Origin: Fundicoccus_A sp052115865
GTDB lineage: Bacteria > Bacillota > Bacilli > Lactobacillales > Aerococcaceae
Direction of reading: 5' to 3'
DNA length: 64,000 nt
NCBI RefSeq assembly: GCF_052115865.1
Contig: NZ_JBQKME010000004.1
Span: 144,289 to 208,288 of the forward strand
The notes beneath the pieces were generated by a model. The model was not told the DNA's origin. It ran no database searches and saw nothing but the letters and a program-made list of their open reading frames with translations. The first letter of the stretch is position 1, and the number at the start of each line of letters is the position of its first letter. The translations under genes and the position numbers were made by a program. Below, piece by piece: positions 28,612-37,550 of the stretch.

Positions 28612-29100
28612 TTTATGATAGAATCACAAATTAGTTCAAATAATTATTTGGCGAATAAAAGTTTGATTTTGTTTATCTTTGGAGTGAAATCAACAAAGTT
28701 GATAGCCAGCATAACCATTTTATCTACAGAAAGATCATCATCATCTAAAAAATACAGGAGCTATGGATTATCTAATTCTTCTCTCAAGCTGATCTAAATG
28801 ATAAGCTAACCAAATTATCTAAAAAGAATTACTAAACTAGATGTACTAGTTATTGATGACTTTCTTTTAACACTAACAACTGAATTTAAACAAAAATATT
28901 TAATGGAAGTCTTTGAATTGAGAAGCAGAGATCGCTCACTAATTATATCATCTCAAATGGAAACGGGAGAATGGCATAAAAAACTTGGTGACGGAGCAAT
29001 CGCTGATGCAATACTTGATCGTGCAGTTTCTAATTCTTATCATATATTTATCCATGGAGAGTCACTTAGAATAAAAAATGGCTCAGCAACAACCGACTAG
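28612..29100 (+). pseudogene. IS21-family IstB ATPase, decayed
   Basis: The C-terminal half is readable from about 28845: KLDVLVIDDF (Walker B) through SSQMETGEWHKKLGDGAIADAILDRAV to a stop at 29100. Upstream sequence GVKSTKLIASI at about 28680 looks like a ruined Walker A, in a frame separated by a stop and a frameshift (28795-28845). Broken, hence not functional. Confidence 0.65.
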
Positions 29101-29112
29101 TCCGGTTCAAAA

Positions 29113-29146
29113 AAACGCGATTTGCCTGGTTCAGGTAATCGCGTTT
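29113..29146. terminator. Terminator-like hairpin
   Basis: AAACGCGATT/AATCGCGTTT with an inner CCTG/CAGG pairing; A-run on the left acts as T-run for the minus-strand gene ending at 29166. Confidence 0.7.
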
Positions 29147-29165
29147 GTATGGTCTTATGGGAACG

Positions 29166-29531
29166 CTATATGCAATTGTCATTTTCATAAAAAATTTCTT
29201 CAAATACTGACTTTAAAATAGTAAGGTTTAGAGCATTTATTTCTAAATCAGTGATAGAATCATATATTACAGGATTTTTTTCTCCCACTTTAACTTCAAC
29301 ATTAAAAGGGAAATTAAAAGAGAAAATTTTATTTTCGATTACAAAAAATAACCTCTTCATCTTATCAACTCTTAGGATGATATAGTTATTAGTCGGTACA
29401 TCTAGCATATCACCATTTAATATCAAGGGTATTGCTTCTAATATTAGTCTTATGATATGGTTTTTAGTTCTGATTGGTTCGGATGCAATTTCTGTGAATC
29501 TTTTTGTCATATTTACCGTAATTTTTTTCAT
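29166..29531 (-). CDS. Hypothetical protein paired with a helicase
   Basis: 121 residues, no recognised family. Basic N terminus (MKKITVNMTKRFTEI), mixed alpha/beta composition with a central NNYIILRVDKMKRLFFVIENKIF, acidic C terminus. It lies 9 bases after the helicase gene and shares its terminator, so it is probably the second gene of a two-gene unit in a defence-type neighbourhood. Function unknown. Confidence 0.55.
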   Translation of the reverse strand: MKKITVNMTKRFTEIASEPIRTKNHIIRLILEAIPLILNGDMLDVPTNNYIILRVDKMKRLFFVIENKIFSFNFPFNVEVKVGEKNPVIYDSITDLEINALNLTILKSVFEEIFYENDNCI

Positions 29532-29540
29532 AATAGTACC

Positions 29541-31552
29541 CTAAATTAATTCAATGTTTTTACTTATTACTTCATTAATTTTATCTATATCTACGCTATC
29601 TGACAACATAACATTAACTAGCCTATGAATTTGGTCTTTAATTTTAGGATTTTCAATTTGGTATGACTGTTGTAAAATTTCTTCAACAATTTCAAACTGA
29701 GATTTATTTATATTAGCTTCGAGCATTAATTTAGACTTATCCATTATCTCATTATGTTTGGGTTTTCTAACTTTAAGTTTTCCAGTATCATTTAATTCTT
29801 GTGCCGCATTTTCAATTTTTAAATTAAGAGGACCATTTTCTTCTGAAAGTATTAAATAGCTAGTAATAAATGACCTTGTGAGCATCATATACAATGAATT
29901 TCTAATAGTTGTATTACTATTCAGTGCCGTGGTTGTTAAACAAATAATGAAAGGGAATTCTAAACCTTTTATATTATTTCGATTACTTATAAACAAAGCA
30001 TCTTTTGTTTTTTCTTTTACTTCGTACCCCTTAATGGCTTTCCAACCAAACAATTGTTCTACCCTTATAATCAATTGTTCTGCTAGATTGTAGTTCGAGT
30101 TACTATTTTCAAGAAATACTATGCCAATATCCCCTGGTTCAACAGTAGGATTTTTTTCTAGAATATTTTGTATAGCCCATAAAACCTTTTCTAAATAGTT
30201 AATATCTTTAGCAATACAAACTTTAAGGCTAGTAATATCTTCACTAATGTTTTCAAATCTTCTTAATGGCTCTCTTGAAAAGGTGTAATAATCCTCTTCT
30301 TTTTCAATCGTATATCCACAAGCTCGCCATTCTTGATCACTTAACCACCTAACTACTGGTCGTTCTAAAAGTCCAAATCCGATAGCATGAGCGAACATCA
30401 AGGTTTTGGGGTCTGTCCTATAAACCCTATTTAAAAGAAAATCAGGCTTAATTTCAGTATCTTCATTATAATAATAAATACTTTGAAATATATCGCCAGC
30501 AATATAAACCTGATTTTTTGTAACTTTCTCACATAATTCAAAAAAAGCTTCATTAAAATCTTGACTTTCATCAATTAAAATGTAATCAAAAAACGGCTCA
30601 AACGTCCCTTCCAATTCAAGTTGATTTAGCATTTCCAACGCGTTTTTACAAACTTTTTCAAAAGATACTGACCAGCTATATCTTTGAAAGGGAATATGAT
30701 AATGACTACAAATAAAACTATATAAACCTGAATTTTTGTCTGCTTTAGAACCCCAACTACGTTCCACCCAAAGACGCTCGCTCCACTTAATTTGCTCTTC
30801 AACTTTCATAAAGTCAAAGAAATTAGGGATTCGTTCTTTTAAATTTTGTGCCAAAATCTTACTAAAACATGTAAAAAATATTTTCGAATTTTCTTCATTA
30901 ATGTAAATATCCTTCAATTTGTGCAAAAGCAACTCGGTTTTCCCCGTCCCTGCCAAACCTTGAATTGTTATTATTTTTTTATCTGGTTGTTTATAAATAA
31001 ACCTTGTTTGTTCACCGTCAAACAAAATAATATTTTTCTTTATTTGCTCTAACGAATTCGTAGGAAACGCACCATCGACACGATCAATATCATTTATACT
31101 CCCGGTTAATAAAGATATTAAAAGTTCTCCTTTACGTGCATCCATTTTAGATAGAGAATTACCTTGTATTACTGAGATAATATCATCATTATTTCGAAAT
31201 TCAATTTCTTCTATAAGTTTATCTTTCCATTTTCTCGGTCTTCCTAAAAAACTTCTGTAATTATATTTATCTGAAATAATCCCAAGGTCTTCAATGAAGT
31301 CATCCGAAAAGTCCTGAAATGCGTCAGTGTCATTGCCGATATTAATTATTAATAATTTGTATTTCGGAATAAGAACTACTATTGCTTCTTTGTAAGAGTA
31401 TTTGTATTTTCTTTCACCCACAGGTTTATTTATTACATACACTTGTGTTTTCTCTTGCTCGGAGAACCTTTCAAGCTCTTGAATTATCGAACATACTTTA
31501 GGATTATTTTTTTATCTATATCCAAAAATTCAAAAAAATAACTATTATCCAT
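29541..31552 (-). pseudogene. UvrD/DNA2-like superfamily 1 helicase, frameshifted in an A7 tract near its start
   Basis: From GTG 31442, 633 residues are open with all SF1A-type motifs: QGLAGTGKTELL (Walker A, 161-172), YILIDESQDF (Walker B), VYIAGDIFQSIY (motif III), NIKGLEFPFII (motif V) and LYMMLTRSF (motif VI). The start is really at ATG 31552, eight bases after AAGGGG: MDNSYFFEFLDIDKK, after which one more A in the A7 run (31507-31513) would give the continuous NNPKVCSIIQELERFSEQEK into the main frame. As sequenced the gene is out of frame. Related helicases occur in anti-phage systems; the neighbouring restriction system fits. Phase variation or sequencing error are both possible. Confidence 0.75.
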
Positions 31553-31874
31553 CAATTTTTCCCCTTTTCAATGTTCACATTTATAGTTTCAGCTTTTTCT
31601 TTTTTAAAATCAACAGCTTAATCGTGCGCGCGATCATTTGTTATCCGAACTTCAAAAAGATTTTCAATATTGTAACTGCTAATCTGAATTTACCAGTAAG
31701 TTAACTTCCTCAAACTCGACCCAAACTCAATTAGTATCTCTTTTTAGCCATAGAATCTATTGAATTCTTTGTAAATAGATTAATATCTATTAAAACTTGG
31801 TTTTTCCACTTTTTTAAATTCCTTTTATCTCATTACATAAACGTGCGTTATTGTTTTAGAAGAGGTTTTAAAAT
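31553..31874. other. Non-coding gap between helicase and restriction genes
   Basis: 322 AT-rich bases holding the helicase ribosome site at its left edge. No readable gene or strong hairpin was seen. Confidence 0.5.
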
Positions 31875-32957
31875 TTAATTGTTTTTGATTTTTGAAATAA
31901 TATATGAATATAGTTGTTTCAACTTTTTGAGTTCTATTAGTTTCATGTATTGTTCCATAAATTCCCAATCAGGTTTGCCATTTTTTGAAGGCAACAGAAA
32001 CTTTGTTTTTTTTAGTCTTTCTCCGTTTAATTGTACACCAAAAGATGCTTTGGACTCGGCTGAATTAGATAACATCATTGATATAAATAATCCTGAATAC
32101 TTGGTTAGATTTTGTTCGTGTAATTCATAAATTGAAGAACCAGCTCCGCCACGACCGACGAAGTCATGGCCGTGATAAAATGCTTTACCAGTAATAGGGT
32201 TGATTGTCAATGAGTTACCTTTTGTTAAATGTTTAACATCAGCTTTTACAAAAGCACTTATTCCATTATTTATTGATGATGTTGAGACAAAAGGATGATC
32301 ACCTTTGACATAATTTGTTTCCGATAATCCTTTGACTCTGTTAAAAATAAAAAAAGTATTAATCTCATAAGAGTTCCATTCAACCCCCACAAGCGTCATA
32401 TCACTACTCCCTTTTAAATCATGCTCTAATTCTTTAATTTTAGGTTCTATATATTTAAGTATACTTTGAAATTTGTTTTCAAAAATTATTTTGCCCTTTG
32501 TTTCCATAAATAACCAATCAGGGGCACCATGATGGTCAATAGGTAACATTATTTTTTCACGCTTAATTCTAAAATCATTAATTTCCCTATTAAAATGATA
32601 CTTCTCATTTAGTCTACTAAGTAAATTGCTGATAAAGATATAAATATAATTATTCATTTTAGAACTTTTTAATACAGTTACATGGTCACTTGCAATAAAT
32701 TCATACGGATGAAAGAAAGTTGCCCCTACGCTCCCACTATTAGCTATAGTTAAGCAATTGCTAAATTTTCGAACACCAAAATCATTACCAATAAAACCAT
32801 CAACGCCATTTTTTTGAGCAGATGACGAGACATAAGGGATTTTACCAGGTATTTGATTTGATTTAGTTAATCTTTTTCCTCGTTGAATTAAATCAAAAAT
32901 ATCTTTAAATTCAAAATAATTCCAATCTTTTTCTTTTTTTATAATTGTATTAGTCAT
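31875..32957 (-). CDS. Restriction-modification specificity subunit (BcgIB-like)
   Basis: DNA-recognition subunit with two target-recognition domains: first half RGKRLTKSNQIPGKIPYVSSS...GVDGFIG, second half NRVKGLSETNYVKGDHPFVSTSSINNGISAFV, each followed by a conserved helix (NEKYHFNREINDFRIKREKIMLP; ASFGVQLNGERLKKTKFLLP). The ATG at 32957 is chosen because ATGACTAA overlaps the upstream stop by 8 bases, after GAGGAA; longer in-frame starts exist. About 360 residues, similar to BcgIB (341). It pairs with the upstream nuclease-methylase gene; no HsdR is present. Confidence 0.8.
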   Translation of the reverse strand: MTNTIIKKEKDWNYFEFKDIFDLIQRGKRLTKSNQIPGKIPYVSSSAQKNGVDGFIGNDFGVRKFSNCLTIANSGSVGATFFHPYEFIASDHVTVLKSSKMNNYIYIFISNLLSRLNEKYHFNREINDFRIKREKIMLPIDHHGAPDWLFMETKGKIIFENKFQSILKYIEPKIKELEHDLKGSSDMTLVGVEWNSYEINTFFIFNRVKGLSETNYVKGDHPFVSTSSINNGISAFVKADVKHLTKGNSLTINPITGKAFYHGHDFVGRGGAGSSIYELHEQNLTKYSGLFISMMLSNSAESKASFGVQLNGERLKKTKFLLPSKNGKPDWEFMEQYMKLIELKKLKQLYSYIISKIKNN

Positions 32958-34881
32958 ATTCCTCACCATCATTTTTTTTTTCAAATAGATACTCTCGATT
33001 ATGTAAAACCATGTCAAGTTCGAACGTCAAATAATCAGCTATTTTTTCTTCGAAAGAAGATTCTTCCGGAATTGAATCATTAAAATAATAGAAAGAATGT
33101 AACCATTCATCAGTAGCCTCTACGGTTGTTTCAACACAAAAATCATTTGTTGTTTCAATTTGGTTATTCCATACATTTAATAGATGCTCTCTTTTATCAA
33201 CTGCTGAAATAGTTTCTACCAATCCTATGTGTTTTCTAACCTCGTACCCATCATTTTCAAAATTAATAAACTTAGCTTCATGAGTTTTTAAATGAGGTAT
33301 TCTAGCTGTAAAGATAGCTATACAAGGATTTGTTCCCACACCATAAAAAGTGTTTTTATTAAGTGTAATTACGCCTTCAAGTGTATGTTTTTTTAATATA
33401 TTCTCTTTGACATTTTTTTCAAAACTGGTTTTTCCAGTCATTGAACTTTGAGGAACAATAACTGCTACCCTACCACCTTCAACCATTGAATCTAATAAGT
33501 GTTCTGTAAATGATATCTCATATAATGATTGATTTTCTTTACTTCCTTGTGAATATGGCGGATTCATCATTCCAACAGTGAATTGCTCTTCTTGCAATTT
33601 ATGAGGATTTGTAGCTAAAAAGTCAGTATTTTGTAGATTGCTTTTTCCATCTCCTCGTAAAATCATATTAGTTGTAGCAATGGTAAACATTCGTGATTGT
33701 GATTCAATACCATGTAGCTGATTTTTGCGAATTGAACGTCTTTTAAACTCATCTTCCTGACTAGTTTGTTCTAACATATAATGCATTGCAGCTACAAGAA
33801 AACCACCTGTTCCACATGTTGGATCGAAAACAACATCATCTACACCTATGTTTAATAATTCGCAAAATAGGTCTGTAATATGTCGAGGTGTTAAAACTAT
33901 TCCTAAAGATTGTCCATCCCCTCCAGAATAGCTCATAAATTCACCATAAAAACGGCCCAAAACATCTTCACTAGTTTTTGAATATCTAATATTCACATAG
34001 ATATTATTATAAAGAAATTCAGTGTAATATTTTAATGGTGATTTTTTCAATTCTTTGTGTTCCGCATTAATTTGGCGGTTGTCTTTAATAATAGTGAATT
34101 GATTTAAAACCTTGTCAAGTTTTGTTGTAGGACTTACCTGCGACCTCTTTAAACTAGATTCAATTGCTTCGTAAATTTTCGTTCCATCATTTTTTACTCT
34201 ATCTCCTGTTAATTGATCTAAAGAAAAGTTTTTAAATTCAATTTCACTCAAAGCGAGTAGAATACCCGATACAATTATTGGTTTATCTTGATCACCAATA
34301 GAACCAAAATTACGTAATGCTTCATGTAAATCTTGTGCATCTTTTAAAATCATAGCTAATTCTTTTTCTTTATCAGTATCTTCTTTTAGGACTTCTCGAA
34401 TGTAGTACGTTTGAATGTTTTCGTGAGAAAAGTTAATAAAAGTTTCTATTTCATCTAGCTCAATATATCTCCCGCGTTCATCAATAAAATAAGGTGTGAT
34501 TTTGTGATGTTTTTGGTTACCAGAAACTCCAACTCCGAATATTTTTTTAAAATTAGTTTTTTCAGCAATATTAATGCCATACCAAACTGCTCCGTTTACT
34601 GCGAAATTTGTAATTCCCACTGGTGTTTTATCCAATACTTCATTTTCATTTTTTAGTTCGTGAAATGTTGTATCTGCTTTATTCTCTATTACAATCACAA
34701 AGTCATTTACAACTCCAACATATTCTGGCTTACCACTATTCCCTGTCATTCTTTTAGATGAAGATGATAATGCATTATTTATTTCCTTTACAGAACTTTT
34801 TTCAGGTTCTAACACATCTCCTAATCCTGCATCCTTAATTAAATCATAGACCCAAAGATCTGTTTTTCTTTCTACTGCCAT
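32950..34881 (-). CDS. Fused restriction nuclease / N6-adenine methyltransferase (BcgIA-like, type IIB)
   Basis: 643 residues from ATG 34881, which follows AAAGGAGAAG; the longer start at 34902 lacks a ribosome site. The N-terminal region has a PD-(D/E)xK-like signature: Glu53 in KPEYVG, Asp60 and ENK (66-68) in NDFVIVIENKAD. The C-terminal two thirds is a gamma-class adenine methyltransferase with VFDPTCGTGGFLVAA (SAM motif I) and MMNPPYSQG (motif IV NPPY). This architecture and size match BcgIA (637 residues), which cuts on both sides of its site using a separate specificity protein. Recognition sequence cannot be predicted. Confidence 0.78.
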   Translation of the reverse strand: MAVERKTDLWVYDLIKDAGLGDVLEPEKSSVKEINNALSSSSKRMTGNSGKPEYVGVVNDFVIVIENKADTTFHELKNENEVLDKTPVGITNFAVNGAVWYGINIAEKTNFKKIFGVGVSGNQKHHKITPYFIDERGRYIELDEIETFINFSHENIQTYYIREVLKEDTDKEKELAMILKDAQDLHEALRNFGSIGDQDKPIIVSGILLALSEIEFKNFSLDQLTGDRVKNDGTKIYEAIESSLKRSQVSPTTKLDKVLNQFTIIKDNRQINAEHKELKKSPLKYYTEFLYNNIYVNIRYSKTSEDVLGRFYGEFMSYSGGDGQSLGIVLTPRHITDLFCELLNIGVDDVVFDPTCGTGGFLVAAMHYMLEQTSQEDEFKRRSIRKNQLHGIESQSRMFTIATTNMILRGDGKSNLQNTDFLATNPHKLQEEQFTVGMMNPPYSQGSKENQSLYEISFTEHLLDSMVEGGRVAVIVPQSSMTGKTSFEKNVKENILKKHTLEGVITLNKNTFYGVGTNPCIAIFTARIPHLKTHEAKFINFENDGYEVRKHIGLVETISAVDKREHLLNVWNNQIETTNDFCVETTVEATDEWLHSFYYFNDSIPEESSFEEKIADYLTFELDMVLHNREYLFEKKNDGEEYD

Positions 34882-35238
34882 TAGTCTTCTCCTTTTATAC
34901 AATGTAAATTCAATTATACATGATTATTAAATTATTCTAAAGCTCATTTAAGAGTACACGTTGAGCCAGTAGGTAAAAATTTCTTCTCATTTTAACAATA
35001 AAAGATATTAACCTATAAATTGAACATTAGGAAACAGCAATACTGTATCAGTAGTTAAGTGCGAAAAAATCAAAAAATAGTCGCACATTTAAAATGGATT
35101 TCAAGGGTAAACATGCAGTTGCTTGTAAACTCCTTGCGTCGCTAACAAGCACTAGCCCTTGATATCCATTTGAAATATGCAACTTTGAAAGTAAGCCAGC
35201 CACAAAGGCAGGTAATACAATCAAAGGAAGTGTAAATT
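34882..35238. other. Intergenic stretch with two hairpins upstream of radC
   Basis: No gene. Contains GTGCGA/TCGCAC (35059-35064 and 35081-35086) and AAATGGATTTCAAGGG/CCCTTGATATCCATTT (35092-35107 and 35156-35171, one mismatch) enclosing GCTTGT/ACAAGC. The long stem of about 80 nt is a good structured-leader or origin-like candidate. Confidence 0.6.
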
Positions 35239-35799
35239 ATGAAAATAGTATCATTGTTAAGTAGCAAAGCGCGAGAAATTTTTAAAGAAGTTTCGGTGAC
35301 TGAACTCTTAAACCCAAATTTTATTATTGATAATCAAATACTCACTAAAAGAGATATTGAAAAACTATCAATAATACGCGAAGCTTATGAGTTATATGCC
35401 TTGGATAGTCTTAAGAATGTACAAATAGGAAGTTCAAGACAAATGATGTACCATTTAGAAAAGATAATGTGCCATTACAAAGAAGAAGTTTTAGTTGTTC
35501 TATTGTTAAACACAAAAAATGAAATTATTAAGATGGAACAAATTTTCAAAGGGACGGTAAATTCTAGCAACGCACACCCTAGAGAAATATTCAGAAAGGC
35601 TGTTCAATACGAAACAGCAAGGATTGCGATAGCTCACAATCACCCTTCTGGTGACTCTGAACCATCAGAAGCAGACATCTATTTTACTAAACGAATGATA
35701 GCTTGTGGAGAATTAATGGGAATTGAATTACTAGACCATATCATAGTTGGAAAAGGTCAATCAGTTTCATTAAGAGAAATTACAAACTTCTGGAGTTAA
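35239..35799 (+). CDS. radC: RadC-family JAB/MPN-domain protein
   Basis: 186 residues. The JAMM zinc-metalloprotease-like motif is seen as AIAHNHPSGDSEPSEAD (HxHPSGxxxPSxxD), preceded by the FKGTVNSSNAHPREIF block. Length is shorter than chromosomal RadC (about 225) and lacks a clear helix-hairpin-helix, as in plasmid- and ICE-borne copies. Biochemical role is still unclear for the family. AAAGGAAG precedes the ATG. It opens a plus-strand row of small genes divided by matching hairpins. Confidence 0.85.
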   Translation: MKIVSLLSSKAREIFKEVSVTELLNPNFIIDNQILTKRDIEKLSIIREAYELYALDSLKNVQIGSSRQMMYHLEKIMCHYKEEVLVVLLLNTKNEIIKMEQIFKGTVNSSNAHPREIFRKAVQYETARIAIAHNHPSGDSEPSEADIYFTKRMIACGELMGIELLDHIIVGKGQSVSLREITNFWS

Positions 35800-35814
35800 A
35801 AATATAACAAGCGC

Positions 35815-35845
35815 TTCACTTCTTGCCACCATGGCAAGAAGTGAA
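35815..35845. repeat. Perfect hairpin, copy 1 of CTTCTTGCCA family
   Basis: TTCACTTCTTGCCA-CCA-TGGCAAGAAGTGAA: 14-bp perfect stem, 3-base loop, between radC and the next small gene. No T-run follows, so it is not a canonical terminator; the 3' arm ends just before the next ribosome site. Confidence 0.9.
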
Positions 35846-35867
35846 TATGAAAAGGAGAAAAAATATA

Positions 35868-36062
35868 ATGAATAAAAATGTATTGATTATGCTTGCGCAG
35901 TTAGAAACATTACAAAGCTTCGATATTAAATCATATGTACAGGCGGTTATTGCACTTGAAACAAACATTTATAATCAAGATGAACTAGATTTAATATATG
36001 ATAAATGGCTAGATAATGACCTACCACTAATTAATCAAACATTCCAAAATGTGGTATATTGA
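35868..36062 (+). CDS. Small hypothetical protein
   Basis: 64 residues, MNKNVLIMLAQLETLQSFD and on, acidic and mostly helical by eye. ATG 35868 is chosen for the AAAGGAG upstream; longer in-frame starts run through the hairpin. No recognised domain. Flanked on both sides by the same hairpin, and its size and place suggest an accessory regulator of the mobile element. Confidence 0.5.
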   Translation: MNKNVLIMLAQLETLQSFDIKSYVQAVIALETNIYNQDELDLIYDKWLDNDLPLINQTFQNVVY

Positions 36063-36084
36063 TAGCTAAAAATAAGATAATAAA

Positions 36085-36115
36085 TAAACTTCTTGCCACT
36101 ATGGCAAGAAGTTTA
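36085..36115. repeat. Perfect hairpin, copy 2 of CTTCTTGCCA family
   Basis: TAAACTTCTTGCCA-CTA-TGGCAAGAAGTTTA: 14-bp perfect stem, 3-base loop, 22 bases after the small hypothetical gene. Confidence 0.9.
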
Positions 36116-36154
36116 AATGTTACTCACAACGAAAATATGAAAAGTTGGTGAATG

Positions 36155-36176
36155 ATTATATCATTTATGATATAAT
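36155..36176 (+). promoter_or_regulatory. Palindromic operator overlapping the -10 box of the HigBA-like operon
   Basis: ATTATATCA-TTTA-TGATATAAT, perfect 9-bp arms. The right arm ends in TATAAT (36171-36176), a consensus -10. A start site 7 bases on would be at the toxin ATG (36183), so the transcript may be leaderless. Autoregulation by the antitoxin is the usual arrangement. Confidence 0.7.
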
Positions 36177-36182
36177 ACAAAT

Positions 36183-36533
36183 ATGGAAAAACAAGTTGAA
36201 TTTGAATTATTAATTGTTAATGGCAAATCCGAAATTATCAATTTTATCGAAAGTCTTAATGATAAGGATATGGATAAACTCTTAATTACGATAGACAAAA
36301 TTGAAGAATATGGCATAGAAGTAGCTAAAAAAATGAAATGGATAAAAAAACTAGATAAAGAATTTTTTGAAATCCGCTCTAGTGTTGGTAATAATATACA
36401 ACGTTGTCTTTATTTTCAGAAAGTAGACAACATCTATCTTATTATTCATGGTTTCACTAAGAAAACGCAAAAGACACCAAAGAAGGAAATCGATCATGCA
36501 CAACATTTGATGAAACGATATAAGGAGAGATAA
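36183..36533 (+). CDS. HigB/Gp49-type toxin of a toxin-antitoxin pair
   Basis: 116 residues of the RelE-like Gp49 family: LLITIDKIEEYGIEVAKKMKWIKKLDKEFFEIRSS, then RCLYFQKVDNIYLIIHGFTKKTQKTPKKEIDHAQ, the Phe-Thr-Lys-Lys-x-x-x-Thr-Pro block typical of these ribosome-dependent mRNA interferases. Toxin-first order and the Xre antitoxin 3 bases downstream fit HigBA. No ribosome binding site is visible upstream, consistent with leaderless translation. Confidence 0.88.
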   Translation: MEKQVEFELLIVNGKSEIINFIESLNDKDMDKLLITIDKIEEYGIEVAKKMKWIKKLDKEFFEIRSSVGNNIQRCLYFQKVDNIYLIIHGFTKKTQKTPKKEIDHAQHLMKRYKER

Positions 36534-36536
36534 ACA

Positions 36537-36827
36537 ATGGAAAAGTTTACTACAAGAAAGGTATCCGACTATATTAATGAGATGAAACTAGCGGATAAAG
36601 AGTTTTCAGAAAGAATGGAAATTGAGAGTAAAAAACTTGATTACGCTGTTTTAGTAATGAAATTAAGAGAGTCTATGGGATTAACTCAAGATGAATTTGC
36701 TAAATTAGTACATAAACCACAATCAACCATAGCACGAATTGAAAACGGAAACGCTAATCCTACTATCAAAACACTTGAAACTATTGCAGAACTTAGTGGA
36801 AAAAAATTAGTAATGAGTTTTGAATAA
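36537..36827 (+). CDS. HigA-like Xre antitoxin
   Basis: 96 residues. A helix-turn-helix of the Xre type occupies the C half: LRESMGLTQDEFAKLVHKPQSTIARIENGNANPTIKTLETIAE. The N half would wrap the toxin. ATAAGGAGAGATAAAC precedes the ATG, just at the toxin stop. Binds the toxin and the upstream palindrome in characterised systems. Confidence 0.9.
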   Translation: MEKFTTRKVSDYINEMKLADKEFSERMEIESKKLDYAVLVMKLRESMGLTQDEFAKLVHKPQSTIARIENGNANPTIKTLETIAELSGKKLVMSFE

Positions 36828-36836
36828 TTCTTCATT

Positions 36837-36877
36837 AAAAAAGAACTTCTTGCCATCCTGGCAAAAAGTTCTTTTTT
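36837..36877. terminator. Bidirectional terminator, copy 3 of CTTCTTGCCA hairpin family
   Basis: AAAAAAGAACTTCTTGCCA-TCC-TGGCAAAAAGTTCTTTTTT: 19-bp stem with one mismatch, A-run left and T-run right. It terminates the HigBA-like operon and probably the convergent hicAB. Same core as the two hairpins upstream. Confidence 0.9.
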
Positions 36878-36904
36878 GTTCAAAATTCATCTAAGTTTTT
36901 CGAT

Positions 36905-37303
36905 TTAAGATTTAATTCTTAATTCTTCTTTAATAGCAGTCTGTAAAATATTAGAGAAATTTACTTTGCGTTTTTCAGCTTCGTCATTTAACCATTTTGG
37001 AATCGTTAATGTCTTTTTTACCGCTTGTAAGTCTGCTTTCTGTTTAATCGGTGCAATCCAAACGTCAGCATAGGCCACTCTTTCATTTTCGTGTATTGTA
37101 TCAAAATCTAATGATACTTCCGGTAATGGTTTTCCTTGTTTGATCATTGTAAATAAAACACCGCCTAAAACATCTTTAGCGTTTATCATTGCTTCTTCTA
37201 AAGTTTCACCATCTGTAAAGCAATTTTCAAAATCTATAAAATCCACATAGAAAATGTCATCCTCATGAGTAATTATGTATGGGTAAGTAACTAATGTCTG
37301 CAT
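36905..37303 (-). CDS. hicB: HicB antitoxin
   Basis: 132 residues from ATG 37303 (GAGGAG upstream). N-terminal partly degraded RNase H fold, YPYIITHEDDIFYVDFIDFENCFTDGETLEEAMINAKDVL, typical of HicB; C-terminal ribbon-helix-helix-like TLTIPKWLNDEAEKRKVNFSNILQTAIKEEL for DNA binding. It follows hicA by 32 bases in the same operon. Confidence 0.9.
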   Translation of the reverse strand: MQTLVTYPYIITHEDDIFYVDFIDFENCFTDGETLEEAMINAKDVLGGVLFTMIKQGKPLPEVSLDFDTIHENERVAYADVWIAPIKQKADLQAVKKTLTIPKWLNDEAEKRKVNFSNILQTAIKEELRIKS

Positions 37304-37335
37304 ATATACTACTCCTCTTTCCTTAAAGGACAGGA

Positions 37336-37527
37336 CTAAAATTTTAGCCCTGTAATCCTTTCGATTTTTGTTAAAGTTCCAGATGGTATATCTTTTTTCG
37401 TACATTTTACAGGACATATCTTTCCATCTTTTGTATAGATTTCATGAGAGCCTGTTGTATGGTCAAGAATCCAACCATCTTTTTTTAGTTCTTTAACAAC
37501 TATTCGGTAAGGTTTGGTTTTTGACAT
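37336..37527 (-). CDS. hicA: HicA mRNA interferase toxin
   Basis: 63 residues, the dsRBD-like HicA fold with the catalytic His in TTGSHEIYTKDG, preceded by VVKELKKDGWILD and ending KKDIPSGTLTKIERITGL. AAGGAGG precedes the ATG. Cleaves mRNA when free of HicB. Confidence 0.92.
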   Translation of the reverse strand: MSKTKPYRIVVKELKKDGWILDHTTGSHEIYTKDGKICPVKCTKKDIPSGTLTKIERITGLKF

Positions 37528-37550
37528 GTCATGTCCTCCTTACAACATTA

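Noticed and set aside
28612..29100. Functional IstB helper ATPase
   Set aside because: Walker A is ruined and the frame is interrupted; no IstA is adjacent.
32950..34902. Type I restriction system with HsdM/HsdS
   Set aside because: No HsdR is present and the methylase has an N-terminal ExK nuclease-like region and BcgI-like sizes, so a type IIB-like system is favoured.
36085..36115. Ordinary intrinsic terminator
   Set aside because: No T-run follows the stem; kept as a repeat instead.
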